This document shows, piece by piece, positions 7,925 through 15,896 of a DNA stretch of 64,000 nucleotides. The DNA comes from Pseudomonas tolaasii NCPPB 2192 (lineage in GTDB: Bacteria; Pseudomonadota; Gammaproteobacteria; Pseudomonadales; Pseudomonadaceae): positions 2,852,001 through 2,916,000 of the forward strand of contig NZ_PHHD01000001.1 in NCBI RefSeq assembly GCF_002813445.1, read 5' to 3'. Both the position numbers and the translations under genes were made by a program. Numbering within the stretch: the stretch's first letter is position 1; each line of letters opens with the position of its first letter. The notes below the pieces were generated by a model that saw only the letters and a program-made list of their open reading frames with translations, had not been told where the DNA came from and did not search any database.

Positions 7925-8395
7925 TTACGTACGCACCCGCAGGGTCAGGCCCTTGAGGAAGTTACGCAGCAACTGGTCGCCGCACGGGCGATAGTTGGTG
8001 TGGCCGAACTTGCGGAACAGCGCGCTCAGCTCCGGCTTGGACACCGGGAACTCGGCGGCCTTGAGAATGGCGTGCATGTCGTCTTCCTTCAGCTCGAAGG
8101 CCACGCGCAGCTTTTTGAGGATGATGTTATTGGTCACTGGTGTTTCGATCGGCTGCGGCGGACGGCTTTCGTCCTTGCCGCGCTTGAAGATCACCAGGCC
8201 GTCCAGGAAGTGCGCCATGACTTCGTCCGGGCAGAACACGAAGCCTTCTTCTTCGTCTTTCTTGAGGTAAGTCAGCAGGTCTTCCTTGGTTACGTCCATG
8301 CCGCCGAGCTTGATGATCTCGACCATCTTGTTGTCGCTGATGTCGAGCATGTAGCGCACGCTGCGCAGTACGTCGTTGTGAATCATGGTGGGCAA
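7925..8395 (-). CDS. DUF1456 (YehS-like) protein
   Basis: The 156-residue protein has two related halves of the DUF1456/YehS type. Each begins with N-(D/N)-(V/I)-(L/I)-(R/K) (NDVLRSVRYMLDISDNKM near 7-24, NNIILKKLRVAFELKEDDM near 89-107) and continues to a short helical core. No enzymatic residues or membrane segments are visible and the family has no settled function. It sits 3 bases upstream of trmO on the same strand. An alternative ATG three codons in would give MIHND. Confidence 0.75.
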   Translation of the reverse strand: MPTMIHNDVLRSVRYMLDISDNKMVEIIKLGGMDVTKEDLLTYLKKDEEEGFVFCPDEVMAHFLDGLVIFKRGKDESRPPQPIETPVTNNIILKKLRVAFELKEDDMHAILKAAEFPVSKPELSALFRKFGHTNYRPCGDQLLRNFLKGLTLRVRT

Positions 8396-8454
8396 TCCTG
8401 GTATTCAACTGAGGACACCGCCCATCCAGGCGGTGTCGAGAAAAGGCGTACGGC

Positions 8455-9165
8455 TTAGAATTTCTCTTTGCCGGACAGGTAACGCCATTGGCCAACCGGC
8501 ACCTTGCCGATGGACACGCCGCCAATGCGGATACGACGGATGGCGACGACTTTCAGGCCAACCGCTTCGCAGAACAGCGCGATCACGCCCGGTTGCGGGT
8601 TTTTCAGCGCAAAACGCAGGCGGTTTTCGTTTTGCCAGCTGGCTTTGACCGCCGGCAGCTCTTTGCCTTTGTAGGTCAGGCCGTGGTTCAGGCGATTGAG
8701 GCCGTGGGCAACCATGTCGCCTTCGACCTCCACCACGTATTCCTGCTCGATCTTGGCGGCATCGGCGGTCAACTTGCGCAGAATCTTCCAATCCTGGGTA
8801 AACACCAGCAAGCCGCTGGCCTTGGCCTGCAGGTCGGCGCTGGCGGTCAGGCGCAGGAAATGGCCCTTGAGCGGGCGCTTGCCGAAGCGGTGTTCCTCCG
8901 ACAGGGTGTCGGCGCTGATCGAGGCCAGGGCCGTTTCGGCATCCACGCCGGCCGGGGCGTGCAGCAGGAGGGTCACCGGCTCCGGCGCGGTGGCCTTGGC
9001 TTCCGGGTCGAGTTCGACCTTTTGGGTGGTGACCTTGAACTGCGGCTCGTCGATCACTTCACCGTCCACCGAGACCCAGCCGCCTTCGATGAACAGCTCA
9101 GCCTCCCGACGGGAGCAACCGACCAGTTCGATAAGGCGTTTGGAGAGGCGTATGGGGTCAGTCAT
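8455..9165 (-). CDS. RsuA/RluF-like pseudouridine synthase homologue, catalytic motifs apparently lost
   Basis: The 236-residue protein has an N-terminal S4-type RNA-binding domain (about 6-50, including SRREAELFIEGGWV) and a fold matching the RsuA/RluF pseudouridine synthases (QEYVVEVEG, then KVVAIRRIRIGGV near the C-terminus). At the catalytic GRLDxxTxGLL motif the sequence reads SADLQAKASGLL (109-120), which puts Gln113 where the essential Asp should be. The later NRQ(V/I)RRM motif reads GVIALF. By family rules it should not make pseudouridine. It may be an RNA-binding pseudoenzyme. Not frameshifted; the frame is intact with a normal stop. Confidence 0.75.
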   Translation of the reverse strand: MTDPIRLSKRLIELVGCSRREAELFIEGGWVSVDGEVIDEPQFKVTTQKVELDPEAKATAPEPVTLLLHAPAGVDAETALASISADTLSEEHRFGKRPLKGHFLRLTASADLQAKASGLLVFTQDWKILRKLTADAAKIEQEYVVEVEGDMVAHGLNRLNHGLTYKGKELPAVKASWQNENRLRFALKNPQPGVIALFCEAVGLKVVAIRRIRIGGVSIGKVPVGQWRYLSGKEKF

Positions 9166-9266
9166 GACAAGGGCCGTAACAAAAGGGGGCGGCTATTGTA
9201 CCTGCCTGGCGCCGGTTAATCCCGGCTCCATTTCGGCGCAGGTGCTTTTTATCGGTGCCTGCTTGT

Positions 9267-9351
9267 GTGGGAGCTGGCTTGCCTGCGGTGGCATCACCTC
9301 GGTTTAACTGAATGACCGAGTTGCTCGCATCGCAGGCAAGCCAGCTCCCAC
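9267..9351. repeat. REPIN overlapping the 3' end of a GNAT gene
   Basis: An inverted pair of GTGGGAGCTGGCTTGCCTGCG and its complement (right arm ends CCAGCTCCCAC at 9351). The right arm lies inside the leftward GNAT coding sequence and encodes its last residues. Confidence 0.9.
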
Positions 9352-9801
9352 CGGGGAGCGCAAACGCATGTGCAACAAAGGGTACGGCTGCCCGAGGCCG
9401 TCATGTTCCGTGCGTCCAATCACCTCGAACCCCTGCTTGAAGTAAAACCCCAGCGCCTGCGGGTTCTGCTCGTTCACGTCCAGCTCGTCGGCATTCAAAT
9501 GCTCAATCGCATACCACAACAACTGCCGTCCCAGGCCTTCGCCCCGGTGATTGGGGGCGATGAACAGCATCTCTACCTTGCCCGCCGCCACCCCGGCAAA
9601 CCCGGTGATCTGCTGGCGCGCGTCCTTGGTACAGATCAGCATCACGGCGTCGAGGTAGCGGGTCAGCACCAGGTTCTTCAGCAACAGGATGTAACTTTCG
9701 GGCAGGAAATCATGGGTCGCCCGCACCGAGTCTTCCCAGATTTGCGCCAGCTGCGCGTAGTCGCTGACGTTGGGTGTGTGGATAACCGAATGCTGACGCA
9801 T
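9304..9801 (-). CDS. GNAT-family N-acetyltransferase
   Basis: The product is a probable acetyl-CoA-dependent N-acetyltransferase of 165 residues. The acetyl-CoA loop appears as HRGEGLGRQLLWYAIEH, followed by VNEQNPQALGFYFKQGFEV, the usual GNAT motif A/B arrangement. Substrate unknown. The ATG at 9801 (MRQHSVIH) was chosen over the farther one at 9840 because the latter codes for a non-family sequence. The final residues VGAGLPAMRATRSFS are encoded by the REPIN arm at about 9304-9351, so the native C-terminus has been replaced or extended by repeat DNA. Confidence 0.82.
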   Translation of the reverse strand: MRQHSVIHTPNVSDYAQLAQIWEDSVRATHDFLPESYILLLKNLVLTRYLDAVMLICTKDARQQITGFAGVAAGKVEMLFIAPNHRGEGLGRQLLWYAIEHLNADELDVNEQNPQALGFYFKQGFEVIGRTEHDGLGQPYPLLHMRLRSPVGAGLPAMRATRSFS

Positions 9802-9851
9802 GCCCGCTGCCCCCTGCCGATGATTGGCGCCGATGGGCAAACGATAGACCG

Positions 9852-9889
9852 AAAAAAGCCCCGCATCTTGTCCAGAGGCGGGGCTTTTT
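9852..9889 (-). terminator. Terminator downstream of rimO (bidirectional shape)
   Basis: AAGCCCCGC and GCGGGGCTT arms flank a 12-13 base loop, with A-run and T-run on opposite sides, so it can work on either strand. It lies 22 bases beyond the rimO stop. Confidence 0.88.
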
Positions 9890-9911
9890 CAAAATATTAC
9901 ACGGCTGCGGA

Positions 9912-11252
9912 TCAGTCGCGCTTTTCAGCCCACAAGTCGTACTCGTCGGCGTCGGTCACGGTGCACCACACCTTGTCACCCGGCTTCAAACCGCTGGCAT
10001 CGTCGATAAACACGTTGCCGTCGATCTCCGGTGCGTCGAAGAAGCAACGGCCAACTGCGCCTTGCTCGTCGACTTCGTCGATCAGCACTTCGATTTCCTT
10101 GCCGATGCGCAGTTGCAGGCGCGCCGAGCTGATGGCCTGCTGGTGCGCCATGAAGCGCTCCCAGCGGTCCTGCTTGACGTCGTCCGGCACCACGGCCAGG
10201 TCCAGCAGGTTGGCGGGGGCGCCTTCCACCGGCGAGTACTGGAAGCAGCCAACGCGGTCCAGTTGGGCCTCGGTCAGCCAGTCCAGCAGGTACTGGAAGT
10301 CTTCTTCGGTTTCGCCAGGGAAGCCGACGATGAAGGTGGAGCGGATGATCAGTTCTGGGCAGATCTCGCGCCAGTTCTTGATGCGCGCCAGGGTCTTGTC
10401 TTCGAAGGCCGGGCGTTTCATGGCTTTCAGGACTTTCGGGCTGGCGTGCTGGAACGGAATGTCCAGGTACGGCAGGATCTTGCCGGCGGCCATCAGCGGG
10501 ATCAGCTCGTCCACGTGCGGGTACGGGTAAACGTAGTGCAGGCGCACCCACACACCCAGGCTGCTCAAGGCTTCGCACAGTTCGGTCATGCGGGTTTTCA
10601 CCGGCGCGCCGTTCCAGAAGCCGGTGCGGTACTTCACGTCGACGCCGTAGGCGCTGGTGTCCTGGGAGATCACCAGCAGCTCTTTCACGCCGGATTTGAC
10701 CAGGCGCTGGGCCTCGTCCAGTACATCACCCACCGGGCGGCTGACCAGCTTGCCGCGCATCGACGGAATGATGCAGAAGCTGCAGCTGTGGTTGCAGCCT
10801 TCGGAAATCTTCAGGTAGGCGTAGTGACGCGGGGTCAGCTTGATACCTTGCGGCGGCACCAGGTCGATCAGCGGGTTATGGTCCTGACGCGGCGGCACCA
10901 CCTCGTGCACGGCGTTGACCACCTGCTCATACTGCTGCGGGCCGGTCACGGCCAGGACGCTGGGGTGCACGTTGCGGATATTGCCTTCTTCCACGCCCAT
11001 GCAGCCGGTCACGATGACCTTGCCGTTTTCCTTGATGGCTTCGCCGATCACTTCCAGGGATTCAGCCTTGGCCGAGTCGATGAAACCGCAGGTGTTGACC
11101 ACCACCACGTCCGCGTCCTGGTAGGTGGACACGACGTCGTAGCCCTCCATGCGCAGTTGCGTAAGGATGCGTTCGGAATCGACCAGGGCCTTGGGGCAGC
11201 CCAGGGAAACAAAGCCGACCTTGGGATTGGCCGTCGCGGGTGTGGTGGACAT
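9912..11252 (-). CDS. rimO: Ribosomal protein S12 methylthiotransferase RimO
   Basis: RimO is a radical-SAM enzyme with two iron-sulfur clusters that adds a methylthio group to the conserved Asp of ribosomal protein S12. The 446-residue protein has the N-terminal UPF0004 cysteines (VSLGCPK, VVNTCGF, TGCMG) and the radical-SAM CxxxCxxC as CNHSCSFC, followed by a C-terminal TRAM domain (about 375-446). The start was placed at MSTTPATANPKVGF; an upstream in-frame ATG at 11291 adds a non-conserved leader. Confidence 0.96.
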   Translation of the reverse strand: MSTTPATANPKVGFVSLGCPKALVDSERILTQLRMEGYDVVSTYQDADVVVVNTCGFIDSAKAESLEVIGEAIKENGKVIVTGCMGVEEGNIRNVHPSVLAVTGPQQYEQVVNAVHEVVPPRQDHNPLIDLVPPQGIKLTPRHYAYLKISEGCNHSCSFCIIPSMRGKLVSRPVGDVLDEAQRLVKSGVKELLVISQDTSAYGVDVKYRTGFWNGAPVKTRMTELCEALSSLGVWVRLHYVYPYPHVDELIPLMAAGKILPYLDIPFQHASPKVLKAMKRPAFEDKTLARIKNWREICPELIIRSTFIVGFPGETEEDFQYLLDWLTEAQLDRVGCFQYSPVEGAPANLLDLAVVPDDVKQDRWERFMAHQQAISSARLQLRIGKEIEVLIDEVDEQGAVGRCFFDAPEIDGNVFIDDASGLKPGDKVWCTVTDADEYDLWAEKRD

Positions 11253-11541
11253 GTCTAACCTCGGTATTGAATGACGCCGCCAGTCGGGCACGACAGGGCG
11301 GTAGCCGGGCGTTTGGTACGCCTCTGATCAAAAAGTGCGCAATTCTAGCGACGAGCAACGCACTTGACCAGCTTTATGCAGGGAAATACGACGAGTGCTG
11401 CGCTATGCTTCGCGCCGTTGCACACGGGTGAAACCCCGAGGTCAATAAAACGTCTGTTACGAGAAGTAAAACAGCGCATGCTAGGGTCAGCTTAGACGTG
11501 CTGTTTATAAAAGACCTCAGGTCAAAGGGCAGGAGTGGTTG

Positions 11542-13443
11542 ATGGGTCAGGCAAGTAGTCAGGCGGCAGGCGCCGAGCATTCCAACGCAAAGCCGATAGG
11601 CATGCTGGTGGCGGCGGTCGGGGTGGTTTACGGCGATATCGGTACCAGCCCGCTCTATACCCTTAAAGAGGTGTTCACTGGCGGTTACGGGGTTCAGGTC
11701 AACCATGACGGCGTGCTGGGGATTCTGGCGCTGATCTTCTGGTCGCTGATCTGGGTCGTGTCGATCAAATACATGCTGTTCGTGCTGCGCGCCGACAACC
11801 AGGGCGAGGGCGGCATCATGGCCCTGACGGCGCTGGCGCGTCGGGCTGCAGGAGAGCGCAAAAAGCTGCGCAGTTTCCTGGTGGTGTGTGGCCTGTGCGG
11901 CGCCGCATTGTTCTACGGCGACAGCATGATCACCCCGGCGATTTCCGTGCTGTCAGCCATTGAAGGTCTGGAGTTGGCGTTCGACGGCCTGGAAAAATGG
12001 GTGGTGCCTATTGCCTTGGTCGTGCTGGTGGCACTGTTTCTGATCCAGAAACACGGCACGGACCGCATCGGCAAGCTGTTCGGGCCGGTGATGGTCACCT
12101 GGTTTTTGGTGCTCGGTGGTCTCGGTGTGTATGGCATCACCCTGCACCCTGAAGTCCTCAGCGCCCTGAACCCGATGTGGGGCGTGCGTTTCTTCCAGAG
12201 CCACCCGGGCATTGGCCTGGCGATTCTGGGCGCGGTGGTGCTGGCCTTGACCGGTGCCGAAGCGCTGTATGCCGACATGGGCCACTTCGGCCGCAAGCCC
12301 ATCGCCCGTGCCTGGTTCATCCTGGTGCTGCCGGCGCTGGTGCTGAACTATTTCGGCCAGGGCGCCATGCTGCTGGGCGACCCGGAAGCCGCGCGCAACC
12401 CGTTCTACCTGCTGGCGCCAAGCTGGGCGCTGATCCCGCTGGTGGTGCTGTCGACCCTGGCCACGGTGATCGCCTCCCAGGCGGTGATTTCCGGCGCGTT
12501 CTCCTTGACCCGCCAGGCGATCCAGCTGGGTTACATTCCGCGCATGCACATTCAGCACACTTCCAGCGCCGAGCAGGGCCAGATTTACATTGGTGCGGTG
12601 AACTGGTCGCTGATGGTCGGCGTGATTTTGCTGGTGCTGGGTTTCGAGTCCTCCAACGCCCTGGCGTCGGCGTATGGCGTGGCGGTGACCGGCACCATGC
12701 TGATGACTACCATTCTGGTGTCGGCCGTGATGTTGCTGTTGTGGAAATGGCCACCGATCCTGGCGGTGCCGGTGCTGGTCTGCTGCCTGTTGGTGGACGG
12801 CCTGTACTTCGCGGCCAATGTGCCGAAAATCATCCAGGGCGGTGCCTTTCCGGTGCTGGCGGGGATTGTGCTGTTCGTGCTGATGACCACCTGGAAGCGC
12901 GGCAAGCAGTTGTTGGTCGATCGCCTGGACGAGGGCGGCCTGCCGCTGCCGATCTTTATCGGCAGTATCCGCGTGCAGCCGCCGCACCGCGTGCAGGGCA
13001 CGGCCGTGTTCCTCACTGCGCGGCCCGACGCTGTGCCCCACGCGCTGTTGCACAACCTGCTGCATAACCAGGTGTTGCATGAGCAAGTGGTGCTGCTGAC
13101 GGTGGTCTACGAGGACATTCCGCGTGTGCCGGTCACACGCCGTTTCGAGGTGGATTCTTATGGCGAGGGCTTCTTCCGGGTGATCCTGCACTTCGGTTTC
13201 GCCGACGAGCCGGACGTGCCCCAAGCCCTGAAGCTGTGCCACTTGGATGAGCTGGATTTCAGTCCGATGCGCACCACCTACTTCCTCAGCCGCGAAACCG
13301 TGATCGCCTCGCGCATCAAAGGCATGGCGCGCTGGCGTGAAGCGCTGTTCGCCTTCATGTTGAAAAACGCCAACGGCAACCTGCGCTTCTTCAAGCTGCC
13401 GGTCAACCGCGTGATCGAACTGGGCACCCAGGTCGAGATGTAA
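11542..13443 (+). CDS. kup: Potassium transporter Kup
   Basis: Kup (TrkD) is a constitutive K+/H+ uptake system of the inner membrane. The 633-residue length is typical. The N-terminal signature GVVYGDIGTSPLYTLKE (about 27-43) is followed by about 12 hydrophobic segments to roughly residue 450, then a soluble C-terminal domain. The ATG at 11542 follows AGGAG (11531-11535) with ideal spacing. The 289-base space to rimO holds both divergent promoters; I could not assign clear boxes. Confidence 0.96.
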   Translation: MGQASSQAAGAEHSNAKPIGMLVAAVGVVYGDIGTSPLYTLKEVFTGGYGVQVNHDGVLGILALIFWSLIWVVSIKYMLFVLRADNQGEGGIMALTALARRAAGERKKLRSFLVVCGLCGAALFYGDSMITPAISVLSAIEGLELAFDGLEKWVVPIALVVLVALFLIQKHGTDRIGKLFGPVMVTWFLVLGGLGVYGITLHPEVLSALNPMWGVRFFQSHPGIGLAILGAVVLALTGAEALYADMGHFGRKPIARAWFILVLPALVLNYFGQGAMLLGDPEAARNPFYLLAPSWALIPLVVLSTLATVIASQAVISGAFSLTRQAIQLGYIPRMHIQHTSSAEQGQIYIGAVNWSLMVGVILLVLGFESSNALASAYGVAVTGTMLMTTILVSAVMLLLWKWPPILAVPVLVCCLLVDGLYFAANVPKIIQGGAFPVLAGIVLFVLMTTWKRGKQLLVDRLDEGGLPLPIFIGSIRVQPPHRVQGTAVFLTARPDAVPHALLHNLLHNQVLHEQVVLLTVVYEDIPRVPVTRRFEVDSYGEGFFRVILHFGFADEPDVPQALKLCHLDELDFSPMRTTYFLSRETVIASRIKGMARWREALFAFMLKNANGNLRFFKLPVNRVIELGTQVEM

Positions 13444-13452
13444 GCGAGTGCT

Positions 13453-13480
13453 ACGGGGGCCGGCAATCGGCTCCCGTTTC
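13453..13480 (+). terminator. Terminator after kup
   Basis: ACGGGGGCCG and CGGCTCCCGT arms (one G-U pair) with loop GCAAT, followed by a short TTT tract, 9 bases past the kup stop. Confidence 0.65.
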
Positions 13481-13566
13481 CAATTGAATTCTGTGCGATC
13501 CACCGTTGTCGACTAGGCTCTAAGCACTGTTTGAATAGTGCCCACAGGACCCAGAAGAGGTGCGCC

Positions 13567-14673
13567 ATGAGTCAGCTGCTCGAACCCTATACCCTGCGCC
13601 AATTGACCCTGCTCAACCGCATTGCCGTGTCGCCGATGTGCCAATACTCCGCCGAGGATGGCCTGGCCAATGACTGGCACCTGGTGCACCTCGGCAGCCG
13701 CGCCGTGGGGGGCGCCGGGCTGATTTTCACCGAAGCCACCGCTGTGACCGCCGATGGCCGCATCACCGCCCAGGACCTGGGGCTGTGGAAAGACGAACAG
13801 ATCGAGCCGCTGCAACGCATCACGCGGTTTATTGCCGCCCAAGGTGCGGTGGCCGGCATTCAACTGGCCCACGCCGGGCGCAAGGCCAGTACCCATCGGC
13901 CCTGGATCGGCAAGCACGGCAGCGTCAAACCGCAAGACGGCGGCTGGACGCCGGTGGGGCCGTCGCCGATTGCGTTTGACCCCAACCACACTCAGCCCAA
14001 ACAACTGGATGAAGGGCAAATCCGGCAGGTTATCAGTGATTTTGTCGCCGCCGCCAAACGCGCCCTGACCGCGGGTTTCGAAGTGGTGGAAATCCACGCC
14101 GCCCACGGTTACCTGCTGCATCAATTCCTCTCGCCGATCAGCAACCAGCGCCAGGACCACTATGGCGGCTCGTTTGAAAACCGCATCCGCCTGGTGCTGG
14201 AGGTGACGAAAGCCGTGCGCGACGTCTGGCCGCAGGAGCTGCCGCTGTTCGTACGGGTGTCTGCCACCGACTGGGTGGAAGATGGCTGGAACCCCGATGA
14301 AACCGTGGAACTGGCGCGGCGCCTGAAGGACTTGGGCGTGGATTTGATCGACGTGTCCTCCGGCGGCACTGCCGCGAATGCCGAAATCCCCACCGGCCCC
14401 GGCTACCAGACGCGTTTTGCCGAGCGTGTGCGCAAGGAGTCTGGCATGGCCACCGGCACTGTCGGCATGATCACCGAACCTGCGCAGGCCGAACATATTT
14501 TGCGCACCTGCCAGGCCGACATCATTTTCCTCGCCCGCGAACTGCTGCGTGACCCGTATTGGCCGCTGCATGCCGACGATGACCTGGGCGGGCGCAAGGC
14601 CATTTGGCCGGCGCAATACCAACGGGCAACCCACCGCGACCAGCCGATTCATGAGTCTGACCTGAGAGATTGA
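13567..14673 (+). CDS. NADH:flavin oxidoreductase, Old Yellow Enzyme family (YqjM/XenA-like)
   Basis: The product is an FMN-dependent ene-reductase of the Old Yellow Enzyme family, 368 residues. YqjM-class features include SPMCQYSAEDG near 20-30 (with the class-specific Cys), QLAHAGRKAS near 100, the substrate-binding EIHAAHGYLLHQFLSP around 178-193, and NQRQDHYGGSFENR. XenA-type relatives reduce activated alkenes and nitro compounds; the physiological substrate here is unknown. The ATG at 13567 has a GAAGAGG ribosome site. Confidence 0.9.
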   Translation: MSQLLEPYTLRQLTLLNRIAVSPMCQYSAEDGLANDWHLVHLGSRAVGGAGLIFTEATAVTADGRITAQDLGLWKDEQIEPLQRITRFIAAQGAVAGIQLAHAGRKASTHRPWIGKHGSVKPQDGGWTPVGPSPIAFDPNHTQPKQLDEGQIRQVISDFVAAAKRALTAGFEVVEIHAAHGYLLHQFLSPISNQRQDHYGGSFENRIRLVLEVTKAVRDVWPQELPLFVRVSATDWVEDGWNPDETVELARRLKDLGVDLIDVSSGGTAANAEIPTGPGYQTRFAERVRKESGMATGTVGMITEPAQAEHILRTCQADIIFLARELLRDPYWPLHADDDLGGRKAIWPAQYQRATHRDQPIHESDLRD

Positions 14674-14705
14674 CCCTCAAACCCCGGTCCTGCAGGTGCC
14701 TAGGC

Positions 14706-14727
14706 TGTGGCGAGCCCGCTCGCCACA
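14706..14727. repeat. Short palindromic repeat (TGTGGCGAG-CCCG-CTCGCCACA)
   Basis: A perfect 9-bp inverted repeat just after the Old Yellow Enzyme gene, resembling the GCGAG-type REP half-elements of Pseudomonas. It lacks a T-tract, so I class it as a repeat rather than a terminator. Confidence 0.6.
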
Positions 14728-14843
14728 ACAAGCCGACTCATCACAATAGGCCCATTCACTACAAGAATGCGGCCACCCCTACCTTTTTCTTGCCCGCGTT
14801 TAACGCAACCCTGATGCTTGCCGCTCTAGAGCAGGAGGCCATC

Positions 14844-15389
14844 ATGCTGGTGGAACGAGCGTTAAACGAAAGCGATATCCCGTTACTGGCAACCATCGAC
14901 CGCACGGAGTTGGTTCACGAATGCTACCGGCTGGAAAACGGCAAGCTGGTGCTGTACGCCGACTTCCATGACATGCGCGGCTGGCCGGAAGGCGAGGCCG
15001 AGCAGGATGCCGTGGCGCTGCGTGCCTGTCTCAACCGCGGCGGCTGGTTGTGGGGCGTGTTCGACGGCCCGGCGTTGGTCGCCGCCGTGGTGGTGGACAA
15101 CCGCCCGATCCATAACCAGCACCTGCAAATGCGGCAGCTGAAGTTCCTGCACGTCAGCCATTCGGCGCGCGGTACGGGGTTGGGCGGTCGGCTGTTTGCG
15201 CTGGCCTGTGAGCATGGCCGGGAGGCGGGTGCTGAGGCGCTGTATGTCTCGGCCACCGAGTCGCGGAACACGGTGGATTTTTACCGGCGTCATGGCTGCT
15301 TGTTGGTGCCGCTACCCGACCCGGAGTTGTTTGCGCAGGAGCCTCATGACATTCACCTGTATCGCCCACTGTGTGAGAAACGGCTGTAG
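14844..15389 (+). CDS. GNAT-family N-acetyltransferase
   Basis: A 181-residue acetyltransferase. The core QLKFLHVSHSARGTGLGGRLF (about 95-115) gives the acetyl-CoA binding R/GxGxG/A loop, followed by ALYVSATESRNTVDFYRRHGC, the usual motif B. Substrate unknown. The ATG at 14844 follows AGGAGG (14833) closely; longer in-frame versions back to 14670 lack family similarity. Appears monocistronic. Confidence 0.82.
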   Translation: MLVERALNESDIPLLATIDRTELVHECYRLENGKLVLYADFHDMRGWPEGEAEQDAVALRACLNRGGWLWGVFDGPALVAAVVVDNRPIHNQHLQMRQLKFLHVSHSARGTGLGGRLFALACEHGREAGAEALYVSATESRNTVDFYRRHGCLLVPLPDPELFAQEPHDIHLYRPLCEKRL

Positions 15390-15584
15390 GTCTTTGTTAC
15401 CGCAGCAGTTTTTTAAGTGAATACTCTAAAAAAATCCCACACGTCAGCAGATTGTTTCTACGCTTAGGGTAAGTCTGATTTCTGGCCCAGGGAGTCAGTC
15501 AGTTTGTCCGGGGAGGCATTGCACTTCACGGAAAGCGGGTGATGGGCAACAGGAGTTTGAGATCGATATCAGGAGAAACAGTCC

Positions 15585-15770
15585 ATGGCCAAGTCTTATG
15601 GTGTTGCGGGTGTAATGATGTCTTTTCTGACCCGCAGGGTGTGCTTGCGTGGTCGAAGGCTGAGTTCGGATGAAGCCGAATTGCTGGCGCAGTACCGCGC
15701 CCTGACCGAAAACGATCAGGTGGCAATGCGGTATCTGATTGGGGCAATGAAGAGTGTGTCGCGGTTCTAA
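15585..15770 (+). CDS. Small basic protein of unknown function (61 residues)
   Basis: AGGAG at 15571-15575 and an ATG at 15585 open a 61-residue frame. The N-terminal half is basic (FLTRRVCLRGRRLS) and the C-terminal half is a predicted amphipathic helix region (SSDEAELLAQYRALTENDQVAMRYLIGAMK), recalling the C-terminal tail of small Cro/CI-like proteins without their DNA-binding part. Good ribosome site and composition argue that it is real; no function can be given. Confidence 0.6.
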   Translation: MAKSYGVAGVMMSFLTRRVCLRGRRLSSDEAELLAQYRALTENDQVAMRYLIGAMKSVSRF

Positions 15771-15788
15771 ACCACACCTGACAACACT

Positions 15789-15873
15789 GTGGGAGCTGGC
15801 TTGCCTGCGATGGCATCACTGCGGTGTATCTTCTATACCGAGGTGTTTGCATCGCAGGCAAGCCAGCTCCCAC
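15789..15873. repeat. REPIN
   Basis: Inverted pair of the GTGGGAGCTGGCTTGCCTGCGATG arm separated by about 40 bases, between the convergent 61-residue gene and opgD. Confidence 0.92.
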
Positions 15874-15896
15874 ACGGCCTTTATTCTACCTAGGAG

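Noticed and set aside
9801..9840. Upstream start for the GNAT gene
   Set aside because: The added residues are not GNAT-like and MRQHSVIH aligns with the expected family start.
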